64,000 nucleotides of DNA from Paraburkholderia kururiensis JCM 10599 = LMG 19447 (GCF_003986935.1 NZ_RJZE01000024.1:1-64000), one strand, 5' to 3'. Numbered from the stretch's first letter, positions 36,897 through 45,955 are shown. Numbers and translations: made by a program. The notes: generated by a model not told the origin, from the letters alone.

Positions 36897-37403
36897 TCAG
36901 CAATGCGAATCTTTCCCGGCGGCTGCGGGGCAGCCGCCCGTGTCCACGTCGGGCGCGTTGGCGATGAACCGCGCAAGCAGGCCCATCAGCTGTGTCACTT
37001 CTTCTTGCGAAAAGCCGCGCAGTTGCTCGTTGAGCACCCGCGCGATGATGGCCGGCAACTGCCGGGCCGCGTCCTCGCCCGGTGCCGTGAGCGCCAGCTC
37101 CACGACGCGCCGGTCCGTACTGCTCCGGCTGCGCGCGATGAGGCCCTTCTTCTCCAGCCTGTCCAGCATGCGCGTCATCGACCCGCTGTCGTACGAAAGC
37201 TCGCGCGACAGGTCATACGGCGTATTCGCGCGGCGCCACAGCAGCAGCAGCATCACGCCGATCTGAGAAGCGGTCAGCCCAAGCGGCTCGAGCGCGCGGT
37301 CCATCCGCTGCCCAAGAACGTTGCGGGCCTTGGACAGGTAGTAACCGAGACTCGACTCGAGGTTGATGTCAGCCGGGTCGTAAGGGCCATCGCTCATCGA
37401 CAA
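36897..37403 (-). CDS. MarR-family repressor of the drug pump (168 aa)
   Basis: Winged-helix repressor with the MarR pattern: GLTASQIGVMLLLLWRRANTPYDLSRELSYDSGSMTRMLDRLEKKGLI-type recognition region (residues ~43-95), then a DRRVVELALT wing. Two cysteines lie near the C terminus (GGCPAAAG, DSHC). It sits just upstream of the DHA2 pump on the same strand, with a palindromic operator 46 bases before its start, so it likely represses itself and the pump until a ligand binds. Confidence 0.92.
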   Translation of the reverse strand: MSMSDGPYDPADINLESSLGYYLSKARNVLGQRMDRALEPLGLTASQIGVMLLLLWRRANTPYDLSRELSYDSGSMTRMLDRLEKKGLIARSRSSTDRRVVELALTAPGEDAARQLPAIIARVLNEQLRGFSQEEVTQLMGLLARFIANAPDVDTGGCPAAAGKDSHC

Positions 37404-37449
37404 AGTTCCGCAGAGAACAACACGTCACCTGATTTGGCGCAGAGTATGT

Positions 37450-37480
37450 TGCAAATTAATTGCATAGTCAATATTATTGA
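37450..37480. promoter_or_regulatory. Two palindromes upstream of the MarR gene
   Basis: TGCAA-N5-TTGCA (37,450-37,464) and TCAAT-N3-ATTGA (37,468-37,480) lie side by side in AT-rich DNA upstream of marR. The first has the size and TTGCA character of MarR/EmrR operators. The paired arrangement suggests cooperative repression. Confidence 0.65.
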
Positions 37481-37532
37481 AGGCAATCAATTACGCGCAC
37501 CCGATTGGCCCGCGCGTGCAAGGATGTTCGCC

Positions 37533-37817
37533 ATGCCGTACCTGAAAAACGCTCTCGGCGGCCTCGGCCGCTCTCTCACCGACATCGCGCTGGAGTCGCT
37601 CCAGAAGCCGGTGCGCTGGTGGAAGATCGCGTTGTACGCGGCGATGTTCGTGTTGCCGGGCGGCTCGCTGGCGGTGTTGTTCTTTGCCTGGGCCGAACGA
37701 CGGCGGCAGCGCGAGGCGTGCCGCGGCGAACCATGCCCCGCCGGTGCCGGCAAAACGCCCGCCTGCCGTGCAGCCACGCCCCATGCGCGGCGGTCGGCGG
37801 GCCGTAACGACGAGTAA
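37533..37817 (+). CDS. Small membrane protein (94 aa)
   Basis: Begins MPYLKNALGGLGRSLTDIAL, with one span (IALYAAMFVLPGGSLAVLFFA), then a basic segment and a Cys/Pro-rich tail. AAGGA sits nine bases before the ATG at 37,533; a Met at 37,524 is also possible. It diverges from marR, so the palindromes at 37,450-37,480 may affect both. Function unknown. Confidence 0.65.
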   Translation: MPYLKNALGGLGRSLTDIALESLQKPVRWWKIALYAAMFVLPGGSLAVLFFAWAERRRQREACRGEPCPAGAGKTPACRAATPHARRSAGRNDE

Positions 37818-38038
37818 TCGTCGGACCAGCGCCGGTAACACATCCTTCACCTTCCCCGCATTAACCTTGCGGTTTCGCGCCGGTCTGCGCGCTGCGCTAC
37901 CATTGCCCGATCGACTGCAGCAACGGCCGGAACGTGCCGGCCTCGCCGAACATGGGCGCGGCGGGTACGCCAGTGCCGCATTCGGCAAGCCCGGGCGGCG
38001 CCGCATGCGCGCCGCCCGCATCGACAGGAATTCATTGC

Positions 38039-39727
38039 ATGCCGTTTCATCGAATCACGCGCGCGTCTGCCGCGGTGCCAGGTTCCGGACCGTCCAGCCG
38101 ACCAGGCCAGCCGCACCTTGCCACGCTCGCGGTCATCGCCGCCGCTGCCGCGCTGCTCGCCGGCTGCGCCGTGGGCCCCGACTACCACCGTCCGGCCACG
38201 GCCGTTCCCGCAACCTACAAGGAAACGCCCGACGGCTGGAAAGTGGCGCAGCCCGCCGACCAGCACGACCGCGGCGACTGGTGGGCCATCTACAACGACG
38301 CGCAGCTGAACGCGCTGGAAGACAAGCTCAACCGCAACAACCAGTCGATCGCCCAGTTCGCGGCCGCGTATCGTCAGGCGCGGGCACTCGTCGGCGAGGC
38401 GCGCGCGTCGTATTTCCCCGTGATCACCGCGTCGGGTAGCGCGAGCCGTTCGCGCTCGCCACTGAGTTCCAGCAGCTCGTCCAGTTCGTTTTCTAGCGGC
38501 CGCTCGGGCGTCATCAGCAACAGCTACAGCGCCTCGCTCGACGCGAGCTGGGAGCCCGACCTCTGGGGCAAGGTAAGCCGCACCGTGGGCGCCCAGGAGG
38601 CGAGCCAGCAAAGCGCGGCTGCGGACCTTGCAAACGCGCGTCTCTCAGCCCAGGCCACGCTCGCGCAGACCTACTTCTCGCTGCGCTCGCTGGACGCCCA
38701 GCAGAAGCTGCTCGACGACACCGTCGCCGCCTTCCAGCGTTCCCTGCAACTGACGCAGAACCAGTACGCCCAAGGCGTGGCCGGCCGCGCCGACGTGATC
38801 CAGGCGCAAACGCAGTTGCAGTCGGCTCAGGCATCGGCCATCGACAACGGCGTGGCGCGCGCCCAGGACGAGCACGCCATCGCCGTGCTGGTGGGCGAAC
38901 CGGCCTCTACGTTCTCGATTCCGCCCGCGCCGCTCGACGCCGTGCCGCCGCAGGTACCCGTGCAGATGCCGTCGGCGCTGCTGGAACGTCGGCCCGACAT
39001 TGCGTCGGCCGAGCGCAAGGCCGCCGCCGCGAACGAGGAGATCGGCGTGGCCATTGCCGCGTATTTCCCGTCGCTCACGCTTTCGGCAAGCGGCGGCTTC
39101 GAAAGCTCGGTGTTTTCGAAGCTGCTTTCCATGCCGTCGCGCTTCTGGACGCTCGGGCCGTCGCTGGCCGGCACGATCTTCGACGCGGGCCTGCGCCGCG
39201 CGCAGACGGAGGCCGCCCGCGCCGCCTACGACCAGCAGGCCGCTGCGTACCGCCAGGCGGTGCTCGCCGCGTTCCAGGACGTGGAAGACAACCTCGCGTC
39301 GCAGCGCATCCTCGCGCAGGAAATCGTCGTGCAGCAGCAGGCGGTGGAATCGGCGAAGCACGCGCTCGACATCATCACGAACGAGTACAAGGCGGGCACC
39401 GTGGCGTACTTGAACGTGCTCACGGCGCAGACCACCGCGTTCACGGCCGAGCAGAAGCTCGCGAGCCTTGCGGGGCAGCGGATGGTGTCGTCGGTAGGAC
39501 TCGTGAAGGCGCTCGGCGGCGGCTGGGACGTCGCGCAGATGGATCGCGAAACGGGCGACGTGATGGCGCCCGCGGCCGCGCCGGCTTCGACGCCGGCCGC
39601 GGCGGGGCAACAATCGCCGGGTGCCGCGCCAGCCGGCGCCGGGTCGAGCCAAGCGCAGGGTCAAGCGCAGGGTGAAACGCAGGGTCAAGCGCCGAGCCAA
39701 ACGCCGGACCCAACCCCAGCGAGTTGA
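38039..39727 (+). CDS. NodT-family outer-membrane efflux lipoprotein (562 aa)
   Basis: TolC-like outer-membrane channel for a tripartite pump. The signal ends in a lipobox (LLAGCAVGPDYHRP), and the two repeated coiled-coil halves carry family motifs (WWAIYNDAQLNALEDKLNRN, SWEPDLWGKVSRTVG, LLERRPDIASAERK, YKAGTVAYLNVLTAQT). The final ~60 residues are a low-complexity Gln/Gly/Pro tail. The nearest pump is the minus-strand DHA2 transporter at 35-37 kb, so it may serve that pump or an unlinked one. Confidence 0.93.
   Translation: MPFHRITRASAAVPGSGPSSRPGQPHLATLAVIAAAAALLAGCAVGPDYHRPATAVPATYKETPDGWKVAQPADQHDRGDWWAIYNDAQLNALEDKLNRNNQSIAQFAAAYRQARALVGEARASYFPVITASGSASRSRSPLSSSSSSSSFSSGRSGVISNSYSASLDASWEPDLWGKVSRTVGAQEASQQSAAADLANARLSAQATLAQTYFSLRSLDAQQKLLDDTVAAFQRSLQLTQNQYAQGVAGRADVIQAQTQLQSAQASAIDNGVARAQDEHAIAVLVGEPASTFSIPPAPLDAVPPQVPVQMPSALLERRPDIASAERKAAAANEEIGVAIAAYFPSLTLSASGGFESSVFSKLLSMPSRFWTLGPSLAGTIFDAGLRRAQTEAARAAYDQQAAAYRQAVLAAFQDVEDNLASQRILAQEIVVQQQAVESAKHALDIITNEYKAGTVAYLNVLTAQTTAFTAEQKLASLAGQRMVSSVGLVKALGGGWDVAQMDRETGDVMAPAAAPASTPAAAGQQSPGAAPAGAGSSQAQGQAQGETQGQAPSQTPDPTPAS
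39649..39696 (+). repeat. Tandem 12-bp repeats at the 3' end of the NodT gene
   Basis: Four consecutive 12-base units (CAAGCGCAGGGT and close variants) encode repeated Q-(A/T)-Q-G-type residues in the disordered C terminus. The 12-bp unit keeps the frame, so copy-number change would alter tail length only. Confidence 0.75.
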
Positions 39728-39734
39728 AAAACCG

Positions 39735-40514
39735 TCAGCGGAAGAACACCAGCGCGACCGTTCCCGGCCCCGTGGGCCGCCCCAGCAGATTCAGCAAACC
39801 TGCCAGGTTGTCGCGCTGGTCGGGCGTCGCGCTCGCGGTGCCCTGAAACGAGGTGGACGCCGGTGACACCACGCCGTGGCCCGCGAGCATGAGCGGACCC
39901 TTCAAGGTGGAAAGATCGAGCGTCGACGAAACGCCCTGCGCCTGAAACACCACCTGGTACGTCCCCAGCGGCTTCACGAGCGACACGCGCGAGCTCATGT
40001 CGTCGAGCGTGATGGTGAGACGGCCGAACGCTTCGTTGCCGAAGGTGCGCCAGTCGGTCCAGGCGAGCCGCACGTCGCCTTGCAGATCGAGCGTATTGAA
40101 CGGCGCGCCCAGGCCGCTCAGCAGCGAAGCCGGCACCGTCATCGCGCCCGCCGAAAGCACGGCGCCACGCGTGGTGGCATCCACGGTGACTGGGTCCGGC
40201 ATCGCTTCGCTCTGGCGCATGCGCATCTGCACGCGCCCCGTGAAAAGCGGCCAGAACGCCGTCTGCCATTCGATGCGGCCCGGCAGCACCGTAGCGCCGG
40301 TCTCGTCGGGACCGGCCGCGAGCATCAGCGAGGCCGAGCCGTGCCACAACGAGCCGGCCGATTCCACCAGGTTCACGTGCCCGTGCGTGGCCTTCGCGAA
40401 CTGCGGCGCAATCCACGCGGCCGGCAACATGGCGAGCAGCACGACGCTGCTCGAAAGCACGGCCACCACGAGCCACGGCAGCGCGGCGCGCACATGGCGC
40501 ATCCAGAAGCTCAT
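39735..40514 (-). CDS. gspN: Type II secretion protein N (259 aa)
   Basis: Bitopic inner-membrane protein with an N-terminal span (ALPWLVVAVLSSSVVLLAML) and a periplasmic beta-rich domain (SAGSLWHGSASLML, GRIEWQTAFWPLFTGRVQM) typical of GspN. It is an accessory factor, not in every T2SS. It is the last gene of gspG-H-I-J-K-L-M-N and converges on the NodT gene 7 bases away. Confidence 0.9.
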   Translation of the reverse strand: MSFWMRHVRAALPWLVVAVLSSSVVLLAMLPAAWIAPQFAKATHGHVNLVESAGSLWHGSASLMLAAGPDETGATVLPGRIEWQTAFWPLFTGRVQMRMRQSEAMPDPVTVDATTRGAVLSAGAMTVPASLLSGLGAPFNTLDLQGDVRLAWTDWRTFGNEAFGRLTITLDDMSSRVSLVKPLGTYQVVFQAQGVSSTLDLSTLKGPLMLAGHGVVSPASTSFQGTASATPDQRDNLAGLLNLLGRPTGPGTVALVFFR

Positions 40515-40536
40515 GCGAAATCCTGTGCGTCGGCCA

Positions 40537-41040
40537 TCAATGGACGGACGGCGGCTGTAGCGACGCGGTCAGGTCCACCTGGCCGTCGGCCTTGAGCGCC
40601 GTCACGTGCGCCTCGGAAACCTGCACCTTGAACTGCTTGCGGGCGTCGTCGAGCCAGGCCACCCACGCCGGGAACGGTGCGTTCTTCATCTGCACCTGCA
40701 CTGCGTTGCCGATCACCTGCACCTGAGCGGGCGGCAAGCCGTGATCGTTGAGCGAGGCGGACAAGGCGTCGCGCAGCGCGATGCCGGTGGGCGCCACGCC
40801 CTGCGCCGCAGCCGAGAGCGTGCGCGCCTCGTTGGCCTGCGCCGTCATTTGCGCGAGCTGGCGCTGCATGGCGGGCAGCGTCTCGCGCAGCTGCGCGCGG
40901 CCATCCTGGGCCGGCGACCACAGCACCGACCAGCCGATCACCACGGCCAGCACCGCGCCGCCCCACGTGATGAGCTGCTTTTCGCGCGCCGTGCGCACTT
41001 CCCAGAAACGGGCCCAGGCTTCTGCGAGTGCCGTCTTCAT
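40537..41040 (-). CDS. gspM: Type II secretion protein M (167 aa)
   Basis: Inner-membrane platform subunit that pairs with GspL. A short cytoplasmic segment (WARFWEVRTAREKQLI) and one span (WGGAVLAVVIGWSVLW) are followed by a coiled and ferredoxin-like periplasmic part. The start is put at 41,040 (MKTALAEAW), giving a four-base overlap with gspL; a Met at 41,061 is an alternative. Confidence 0.93.
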   Translation of the reverse strand: MKTALAEAWARFWEVRTAREKQLITWGGAVLAVVIGWSVLWSPAQDGRAQLRETLPAMQRQLAQMTAQANEARTLSAAAQGVAPTGIALRDALSASLNDHGLPPAQVQVIGNAVQVQMKNAPFPAWVAWLDDARKQFKVQVSEAHVTALKADGQVDLTASLQPPSVH

Positions 41041-42488
41041 GATCCGCTCCTGATGGTCCACTTGCCCGTGTTGCTATCGATGGCGCCCGAGAGTCCGTTG
41101 CGTTCCAGCCGTTTGCCGAAGTCGGGGTCCACCTTGACCTCGGGCTTGAAGGTCACGTCGAGCCGACGGTCGTGGTAATCGAGCGCCGCAATGCCGTTGA
41201 CGGGCACCGGCCCCAGCGAACGCGCGAGCCCATCGGAGAGCGAAAGAAAGTCCGCCGGCGACAGCTCGCCCGCCGCCACACGCAGCTGCTGGAGCTGGCG
41301 CGACATCTGGTCGGGCGCGTCGAGCACGACCGTCGTCTTCGGGAACGCGTTGAGCAGCGTTTCGGTCATCTGCGCGCTGAGCGCGTCGCGCTGGCGCGCC
41401 ATCATGAGCCACTGCACGTTCGCGCCGATGATCGCCGCCACGAGCGATGCCGCCACGAGCGCGAGCGGCAGCCGCAGGCGGCGTAGCGTCGCGCGGTCGA
41501 GCCGCCACGGCTGCACCATGAACTCGAACTGGCACAGGTCGAAGCGGCTTTCCGGCGCACGGCGCGCGAGCGCTTCGAACGTGAGCGGCCGCGCGTTGGG
41601 TACGGGCGGCATCGCTGCCGACGAAGCCAGTTGCGGTTCGCCCGGCAGGTCCGTCAACGTGTAGACGGTGAGCGGCGCGCCGGCCGCGAGGGCGTCGAGG
41701 GTCGCCGCCGCGCTGGACGCCGGCACGGCGAGGCCTTCGCCCTGCGCACCACGCGCCACGGCAAGCTCCACGCGCGGCGCGGCGGCCATGGTGGTGCCCG
41801 CGATGGTTCCCGTGATAGTGGCTGTTTCGGCGTCCGTCGCATCGGTGAAAAGGGCGGGCGAAACCTGTGCGACCTTGCCGAGCAGTGCGGCCACCACCGG
41901 CGTGGCAGCAATCGTGTCGAGCGCGGTTTCTTCGGCAAGCGCCGTGTCGGCGCCGGCCGCGCCTACGTCGCGGCGCCCAGCCGGCGCCGTCTTGCCCGGC
42001 TCAGCGGCTTCACCCGCAACCGGCGCGCCGGGCGCCACTGCTTCGCCCGCGGCCGGCAGGCACCGCGTCACCGGCACCGCGTGCAGGTTGCGATGTCCGG
42101 CAGACGTGAAGGCGTCGACGAAAAAGCGGAACCAGGCACGGTCGATCACGGCCACGATCTGCCGGCCGTCCGGCAGCGGCTGCGGGTCGAGTGCGAGGTG
42201 GCAATGCTGGGGGTCCTGGATCAGGTGGTCCTCCACCACGTTGGGCAGCGCCTGGCGCAGGCGCGGCCCCTTGAGCGGCGGCACGGCGGCGGGAATCATC
42301 AGCACGTCGCGCGCGGCAATCATCAGCACCGTTTGCGTGGCGCGCGGCAACAGCGCAAGCGCCGAGCGGCCCGCGCGCTGCGTGCGCCCCGCCTTGTCGA
42401 CGAGCAGGAAAGGCAGCTCCGGCAGTTGCCATTCCTGCGAGGGCACGGCCGGATCTCGTGGCGGCATCAGGACAATCAGCGTACTCAA
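41037..42488 (-). CDS. gspL: Type II secretion protein L (483 aa)
   Basis: Links the cytoplasmic ATPase GspE to the inner-membrane platform. An actin-like cytoplasmic domain (LLPRATQTVLMIAARDVLMIP, LRQALPNVVEDHLIQDP) is followed by an Ala/Thr-rich insert, one span (LPLALVAASLVAAIIGANVQW) and a periplasmic domain. The TTG start at 42,488 is supported by GGGAGAGG upstream. The insert (around 170-230) is longer than in textbook GspL. Confidence 0.92.
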   Translation of the reverse strand: MSTLIVLMPPRDPAVPSQEWQLPELPFLLVDKAGRTQRAGRSALALLPRATQTVLMIAARDVLMIPAAVPPLKGPRLRQALPNVVEDHLIQDPQHCHLALDPQPLPDGRQIVAVIDRAWFRFFVDAFTSAGHRNLHAVPVTRCLPAAGEAVAPGAPVAGEAAEPGKTAPAGRRDVGAAGADTALAEETALDTIAATPVVAALLGKVAQVSPALFTDATDAETATITGTIAGTTMAAAPRVELAVARGAQGEGLAVPASSAAATLDALAAGAPLTVYTLTDLPGEPQLASSAAMPPVPNARPLTFEALARRAPESRFDLCQFEFMVQPWRLDRATLRRLRLPLALVAASLVAAIIGANVQWLMMARQRDALSAQMTETLLNAFPKTTVVLDAPDQMSRQLQQLRVAAGELSPADFLSLSDGLARSLGPVPVNGIAALDYHDRRLDVTFKPEVKVDPDFGKRLERNGLSGAIDSNTGKWTIRSGS

Positions 42489-42507
42489 AGGCCTCTCCCG
42501 GCGATAT

Positions 42508-43629
42508 TCACAGTTGGTCTCGTATCCAGACAATGCGCGTCGTGTGCGTGAGCGGATCGCGCCAGATCAGCGTGGTGCGGTCCAGCTCGGCGCGCTGGTG
42601 CTGCACGCGGCCATGTACCAGAAAATAACTCGTGTTCACGTCGAACTGGTTGGGGTCCACGGCCGTCTGCTCCACGCCCGCACCGCGCAGCGCAAGCTGC
42701 ACGTCCCCGACATTATGGAAAAACACCGTCTGCCGACGCGCCACGAACGCCTGCGCGCTCGACAGGTTCATGCCCGGCACCACGGCCGCGATCACCTCGG
42801 CGGGCGCCGTGTTCATGTTCACGGCCGTCGAGGTGGGCAGCACGGTCACGAACGGACGCAGCCGCTCGACGGTGTCGCGCGTGAAGCCGGGTACGTCGAG
42901 CAGCGAATCGACGCTCGTCATCAGCAGCGGCGCGACGGCGCTGTTGTCGTTGCTGTCCTCGAGGCCCGGGTTGTTGGTGAAATTGGTGCCACCGGTGGCG
43001 CCGCCCGCAGCCAGATTCTGAAGCTGCTGCGTGGACGATTGTCCCGTGGTACTGCCAGGCTCGGTCTGCGTCTGGAAGCGCGTGGCCGAGTGCGCGAGAC
43101 CCGCACGCATCTGTAGCGCCACGGCCTTCGCCAACTGCCCGTTGAGGCCGAGTATCTGGAGCAGCCGCTGGAACGACTGGATCTCCTGGACGTCGAGTTG
43201 CAGCGCGCCGGGCGTCGCCGTGGAAACGAGATCGCGCAGATTGAAGCGCGCCTGCGCGTCTTCGATCGACCCCGACAGATACGTGGACGCGCCCTGCTGC
43301 GCGCCGGCATCGCCGATCTGGCCGAGGAAGTCCGACAGCCGCGTCTTCGCAATGGGCACGCCCCAGACGCCACCCAGGTACGTCACGCCCGCAGACGTGT
43401 CGGCTTCGGAGCGCAATATCAGCCGGGTCCAGTCCGTCGCGCCGCGCGCCACCCACTGCGCCTGTGCGAGCAAACGCTGGTTTTCGATGCGCCGCACCTG
43501 CACCTGCTGCCGCCACAACATGCCGGAGACCAGAATGGCCGAGAGCGCGACGACAAGCAGCGCGCTGATGATCGCGGCCCCGCGCTGGCGGCGGGCATGA
43601 AGACGACGACGAGAGTGGAGCGCGCGCAT
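42508..43629 (-). CDS. gspK: Type II secretion minor pseudopilin K (373 aa)
   Basis: Largest pseudopilin, capping the pseudopilus tip with GspI and GspJ. The prepilin site QRGAAIISALLVVALSAIL lacks Glu at position 5, which is characteristic of GspK. A large alpha domain follows (AAVVPGMNLSSAQAFVARRQ). The start at 43,629 is set three bases below the gspJ stop; upstream codons belong to gspJ in another frame. Ends near 42,508, just before gspL. Confidence 0.93.
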   Translation of the reverse strand: MRALHSRRRLHARRQRGAAIISALLVVALSAILVSGMLWRQQVQVRRIENQRLLAQAQWVARGATDWTRLILRSEADTSAGVTYLGGVWGVPIAKTRLSDFLGQIGDAGAQQGASTYLSGSIEDAQARFNLRDLVSTATPGALQLDVQEIQSFQRLLQILGLNGQLAKAVALQMRAGLAHSATRFQTQTEPGSTTGQSSTQQLQNLAAGGATGGTNFTNNPGLEDSNDNSAVAPLLMTSVDSLLDVPGFTRDTVERLRPFVTVLPTSTAVNMNTAPAEVIAAVVPGMNLSSAQAFVARRQTVFFHNVGDVQLALRGAGVEQTAVDPNQFDVNTSYFLVHGRVQHQRAELDRTTLIWRDPLTHTTRIVWIRDQL

Positions 43630-43631
43630 CG

Positions 43632-44390
43632 TCACTCTCCCACCAGAAACACGCGCGTCACGGGCCGCTGCAGCGACGCCGCGCCGATGCTCACCTCGAG
43701 CCCCGTCACCGAGCGCGGCAGCGGCGCGTTGCCGAGCTGCGGCACCTTGAGGTTGTTGTCGTTCTCGGTGATGGCGCTTTGCACGTCTTTCATCTGGGTC
43801 GTCCAGCCCACCTTCGGCACAAACAGCCGCGCGTTGATGGCGCCCACGCCGCCCATCAGCGGCACGGCGCTCCACTCGTCGGTTTCGCTGCCGCGCAGCG
43901 CGCGCCGCAGTTCACCCACGTTGGCGAGCGGCGGCGACGCGTAGCGAATCACGCGACCGTTGGCGATGCGATAGCGCACCACCTGCAGCCGCGGCGCGTT
44001 GCCCTGGGGCACCGCGAAGCTGCGCACGATCTGCAGCGCGCCGCCGCTCACGGAGACCGCGGCTTCGCCCGTTTCGTCGTCCGAAGCAGCGCGCCGGGCG
44101 TCGATGCGCATCTGGTCGAACAGCTGCGCGAATACGCGCTCGTCTTCCATCGAACTCGTCACGATCTGACGGCCGCGGATAATCTGATCCAGCCCGCGCC
44201 ATGACAACACCGCGATGACCGCAAGAATGGCGATGGCGACCAGCAACTCGATGAGCGTGAAGCCGCGCGCGGTACGTCGTGAACTACACCGCGAAGCGCG
44301 GCGCGACACACGCGGGCCGGCGTGCGCCGCTGATGCCGTGTCGCGGCACTCGCGGCGGCCGGCAGGATCACAACGGCCGGCTGGTTTCAT
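43632..44390 (-). CDS. gspJ: Type II secretion minor pseudopilin J (252 aa)
   Basis: Pseudopilin of the tip complex. The cleavage motif RGFTLIELLVAIAILAV sits at about residue 43, with Glu at +5, and WRGLDQIIRGRQIV follows as in GspJ. The upstream leader is unusually long and Arg-rich, so the true start may be internal. It overlaps the gspI 3' end by 23 bases and is followed by gspK after 2 bases. Confidence 0.92.
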   Translation of the reverse strand: MKPAGRCDPAGRRECRDTASAAHAGPRVSRRASRCSSRRTARGFTLIELLVAIAILAVIAVLSWRGLDQIIRGRQIVTSSMEDERVFAQLFDQMRIDARRAASDDETGEAAVSVSGGALQIVRSFAVPQGNAPRLQVVRYRIANGRVIRYASPPLANVGELRRALRGSETDEWSAVPLMGGVGAINARLFVPKVGWTTQMKDVQSAITENDNNLKVPQLGNAPLPRSVTGLEVSIGAASLQRPVTRVFLVGE

Positions 44391-44811
44391 TCGCGACCAC
44401 CGTCACCATTTGCGCAAGATTGCCGTCGTGCCCGGGCATCGTCACCGACACTTGCACGCGCCGGAACACCGGGTTCGGCGTAGCACTCACGCGTTCCGTG
44501 CAAAGCAGTTGCAGGTTGCCCTGCGAGCAGTCGAAGCTCTGCTCGCCAACTTCGGGCCACGCGTGCGCGAGATGCAGCTGGGCGAGCGCGTTGTCCGCGC
44601 TCCAGCCCGCCAGCAGGCGCCGATGCAGGTCCGCTTCGCCGGCCGCGAGACTGCCCACGGCGCGCAGCGATGCCGCGAGCGCCACCGCAATGATGGCGAG
44701 CGCGACCAGCACTTCGATCATCGTGAACCCGCGCGCCGAACGGACGCGAAGAGCAGGGCGCAGCGCGCCATCCACTTCGCCACGGGTGCAGCGGCAAACC
44801 GGAGCGGCCAT
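44368..44811 (-). CDS. gspI: Type II secretion minor pseudopilin I (147 aa)
   Basis: Initiator of the pseudopilus tip. RGFTMIEVLVALAIIAVALA is a standard prepilin motif with Glu at +5, and the rest (SLRAVGSLAAGEADL) fits GspI. The start at 44,811 is one base after the gspH stop (TGAGATG), which is preferred to longer upstream frames. A Cys pair (DCSQGNLQLLC) may form a disulfide. Confidence 0.92.
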   Translation of the reverse strand: MAAPVCRCTRGEVDGALRPALRVRSARGFTMIEVLVALAIIAVALAASLRAVGSLAAGEADLHRRLLAGWSADNALAQLHLAHAWPEVGEQSFDCSQGNLQLLCTERVSATPNPVFRRVQVSVTMPGHDGNLAQMVTVVANETSRPL

Positions 44812-44812
44812 C

Positions 44813-45292
44813 TCAATGCACCTCGTAGCGGCCGTTGCCGGTGCCGACAATCGTTGCGTTGCCTGCCGCGGAAAAGAGCGTGACGCGCACCGGCACATCG
44901 ACGCTTTCGGTGCCGAACACGATGCGGTCCGCGCCCGTATCCGAACCCGGGTAATCGATCGAAACGCCCGTCACGCCGCCTTCCCAATGGCGCGGGCCGA
45001 GCAGGTCGTCGTCGCGCAGCGGGCGCCAGCCGTCGTCGGTGTGCACGTCGAAGCGAAAGCCGTTGTCGAGCGGCTGCCACGCGATGGGACGCGCACGCAC
45101 CTGAGCCTCGTCGCCCGCCGTTTCGAACAGCAGCGCGAGCCGCTGCGCTTCTTCGTTCAGATCCGTGCGCGGATTGCGCGTGAGCGAAAGCGACGCAAGC
45201 GACACCAGCAAGCCTGCGATCACCAGCACCACGAGCATTTCGAGCAGCGTGAAGCCACGTTCATGCTGCGCGCACGGCAAACCTTCTCTCAT
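44813..45292 (-). CDS. gspH: Type II secretion minor pseudopilin H (159 aa)
   Basis: Minor pseudopilin linking the tip complex to the GspG shaft. HERGFTLLEMLVVLVIAGLL is the cleavage motif with Glu at +5. The C-terminal domain is beta-rich (GFRFDVHTDDGWRPL, RIVFGTESVDVPVRV). It lies 18 bases downstream of gspG and directly upstream of gspI. Confidence 0.92.
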   Translation of the reverse strand: MREGLPCAQHERGFTLLEMLVVLVIAGLLVSLASLSLTRNPRTDLNEEAQRLALLFETAGDEAQVRARPIAWQPLDNGFRFDVHTDDGWRPLRDDDLLGPRHWEGGVTGVSIDYPGSDTGADRIVFGTESVDVPVRVTLFSAAGNATIVGTGNGRYEVH

Positions 45293-45310
45293 CGCTCTTT
45301 CGCTGTCTCG

Positions 45311-45775
45311 CTATTGCCACGAGCCTACGTCGGCGTCGTTGCCTTCGCCGCCGGCCTTGCCGTCGGCGCCGTAGCTGAACACGTCGATCTCGCCGTGCAC
45401 GCCGGGGTTTAGATACTGATAGGCGTTGCCCCACGGGTCGTTAGGCAGACGTTCCAGGTACCCGCCGTCTTTCCAGTTGTTTGGCACCGGGTCCACAGAA
45501 GGCTTTTCGACCAGCGCGCGCAGACCTTGCTCCTGGGTCGGATAGCGGCCGTTGTCGAGCCGGTAGAGCTTCATCGCCTGCATGATGGTGCCGATATCCT
45601 GACGCGCCGCCACGCGCCGCGCCTCGTCGGGGCGGCTCATGATTTTCGGCACGATCAGCGCGGCGAGAATGCCGAGAATCGCGATCACGACCATGATTTC
45701 GATGAGCGTGAACCCGCGTTGGCGGCGAGCGCGCAGTGCTTCGATATCGGCACGGCCTTTGGTCCACATTTGCAT
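45311..45775 (-). CDS. gspG: Type II secretion major pseudopilin G (154 aa)
   Basis: Main subunit of the pseudopilus. QRGFTLIEIMVVIAILGIL gives the prepilin peptidase site with Glu at +5, and YPTQEQGLRALVEKP, WGNAYQYLNPG and the C-terminal GADGKAGGEGNDADVGSW, which carries the calcium-loop residues, are diagnostic. It is the first gene of the gspG-N run. Its own start is divergent from gspC by 180 bases. Confidence 0.96.
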   Translation of the reverse strand: MQMWTKGRADIEALRARRQRGFTLIEIMVVIAILGILAALIVPKIMSRPDEARRVAARQDIGTIMQAMKLYRLDNGRYPTQEQGLRALVEKPSVDPVPNNWKDGGYLERLPNDPWGNAYQYLNPGVHGEIDVFSYGADGKAGGEGNDADVGSWQ

Positions 45776-45955
45776 GACTTCCTACCTCGTTTGCGAAAAA
45801 TTTTGAGTTCACCAATTCGGGCCGGCACGCGTGATACGCTGCGCATCACGAGCCGTACGGCGCCCGGCCGGTCATTGTAATGGCGAGGGGCGGCAAGCTT
45901 TCAGATGCTTTTCCGACGAGCCTCAAACCTTCCAATACTTCTTACAATGCGCGCC

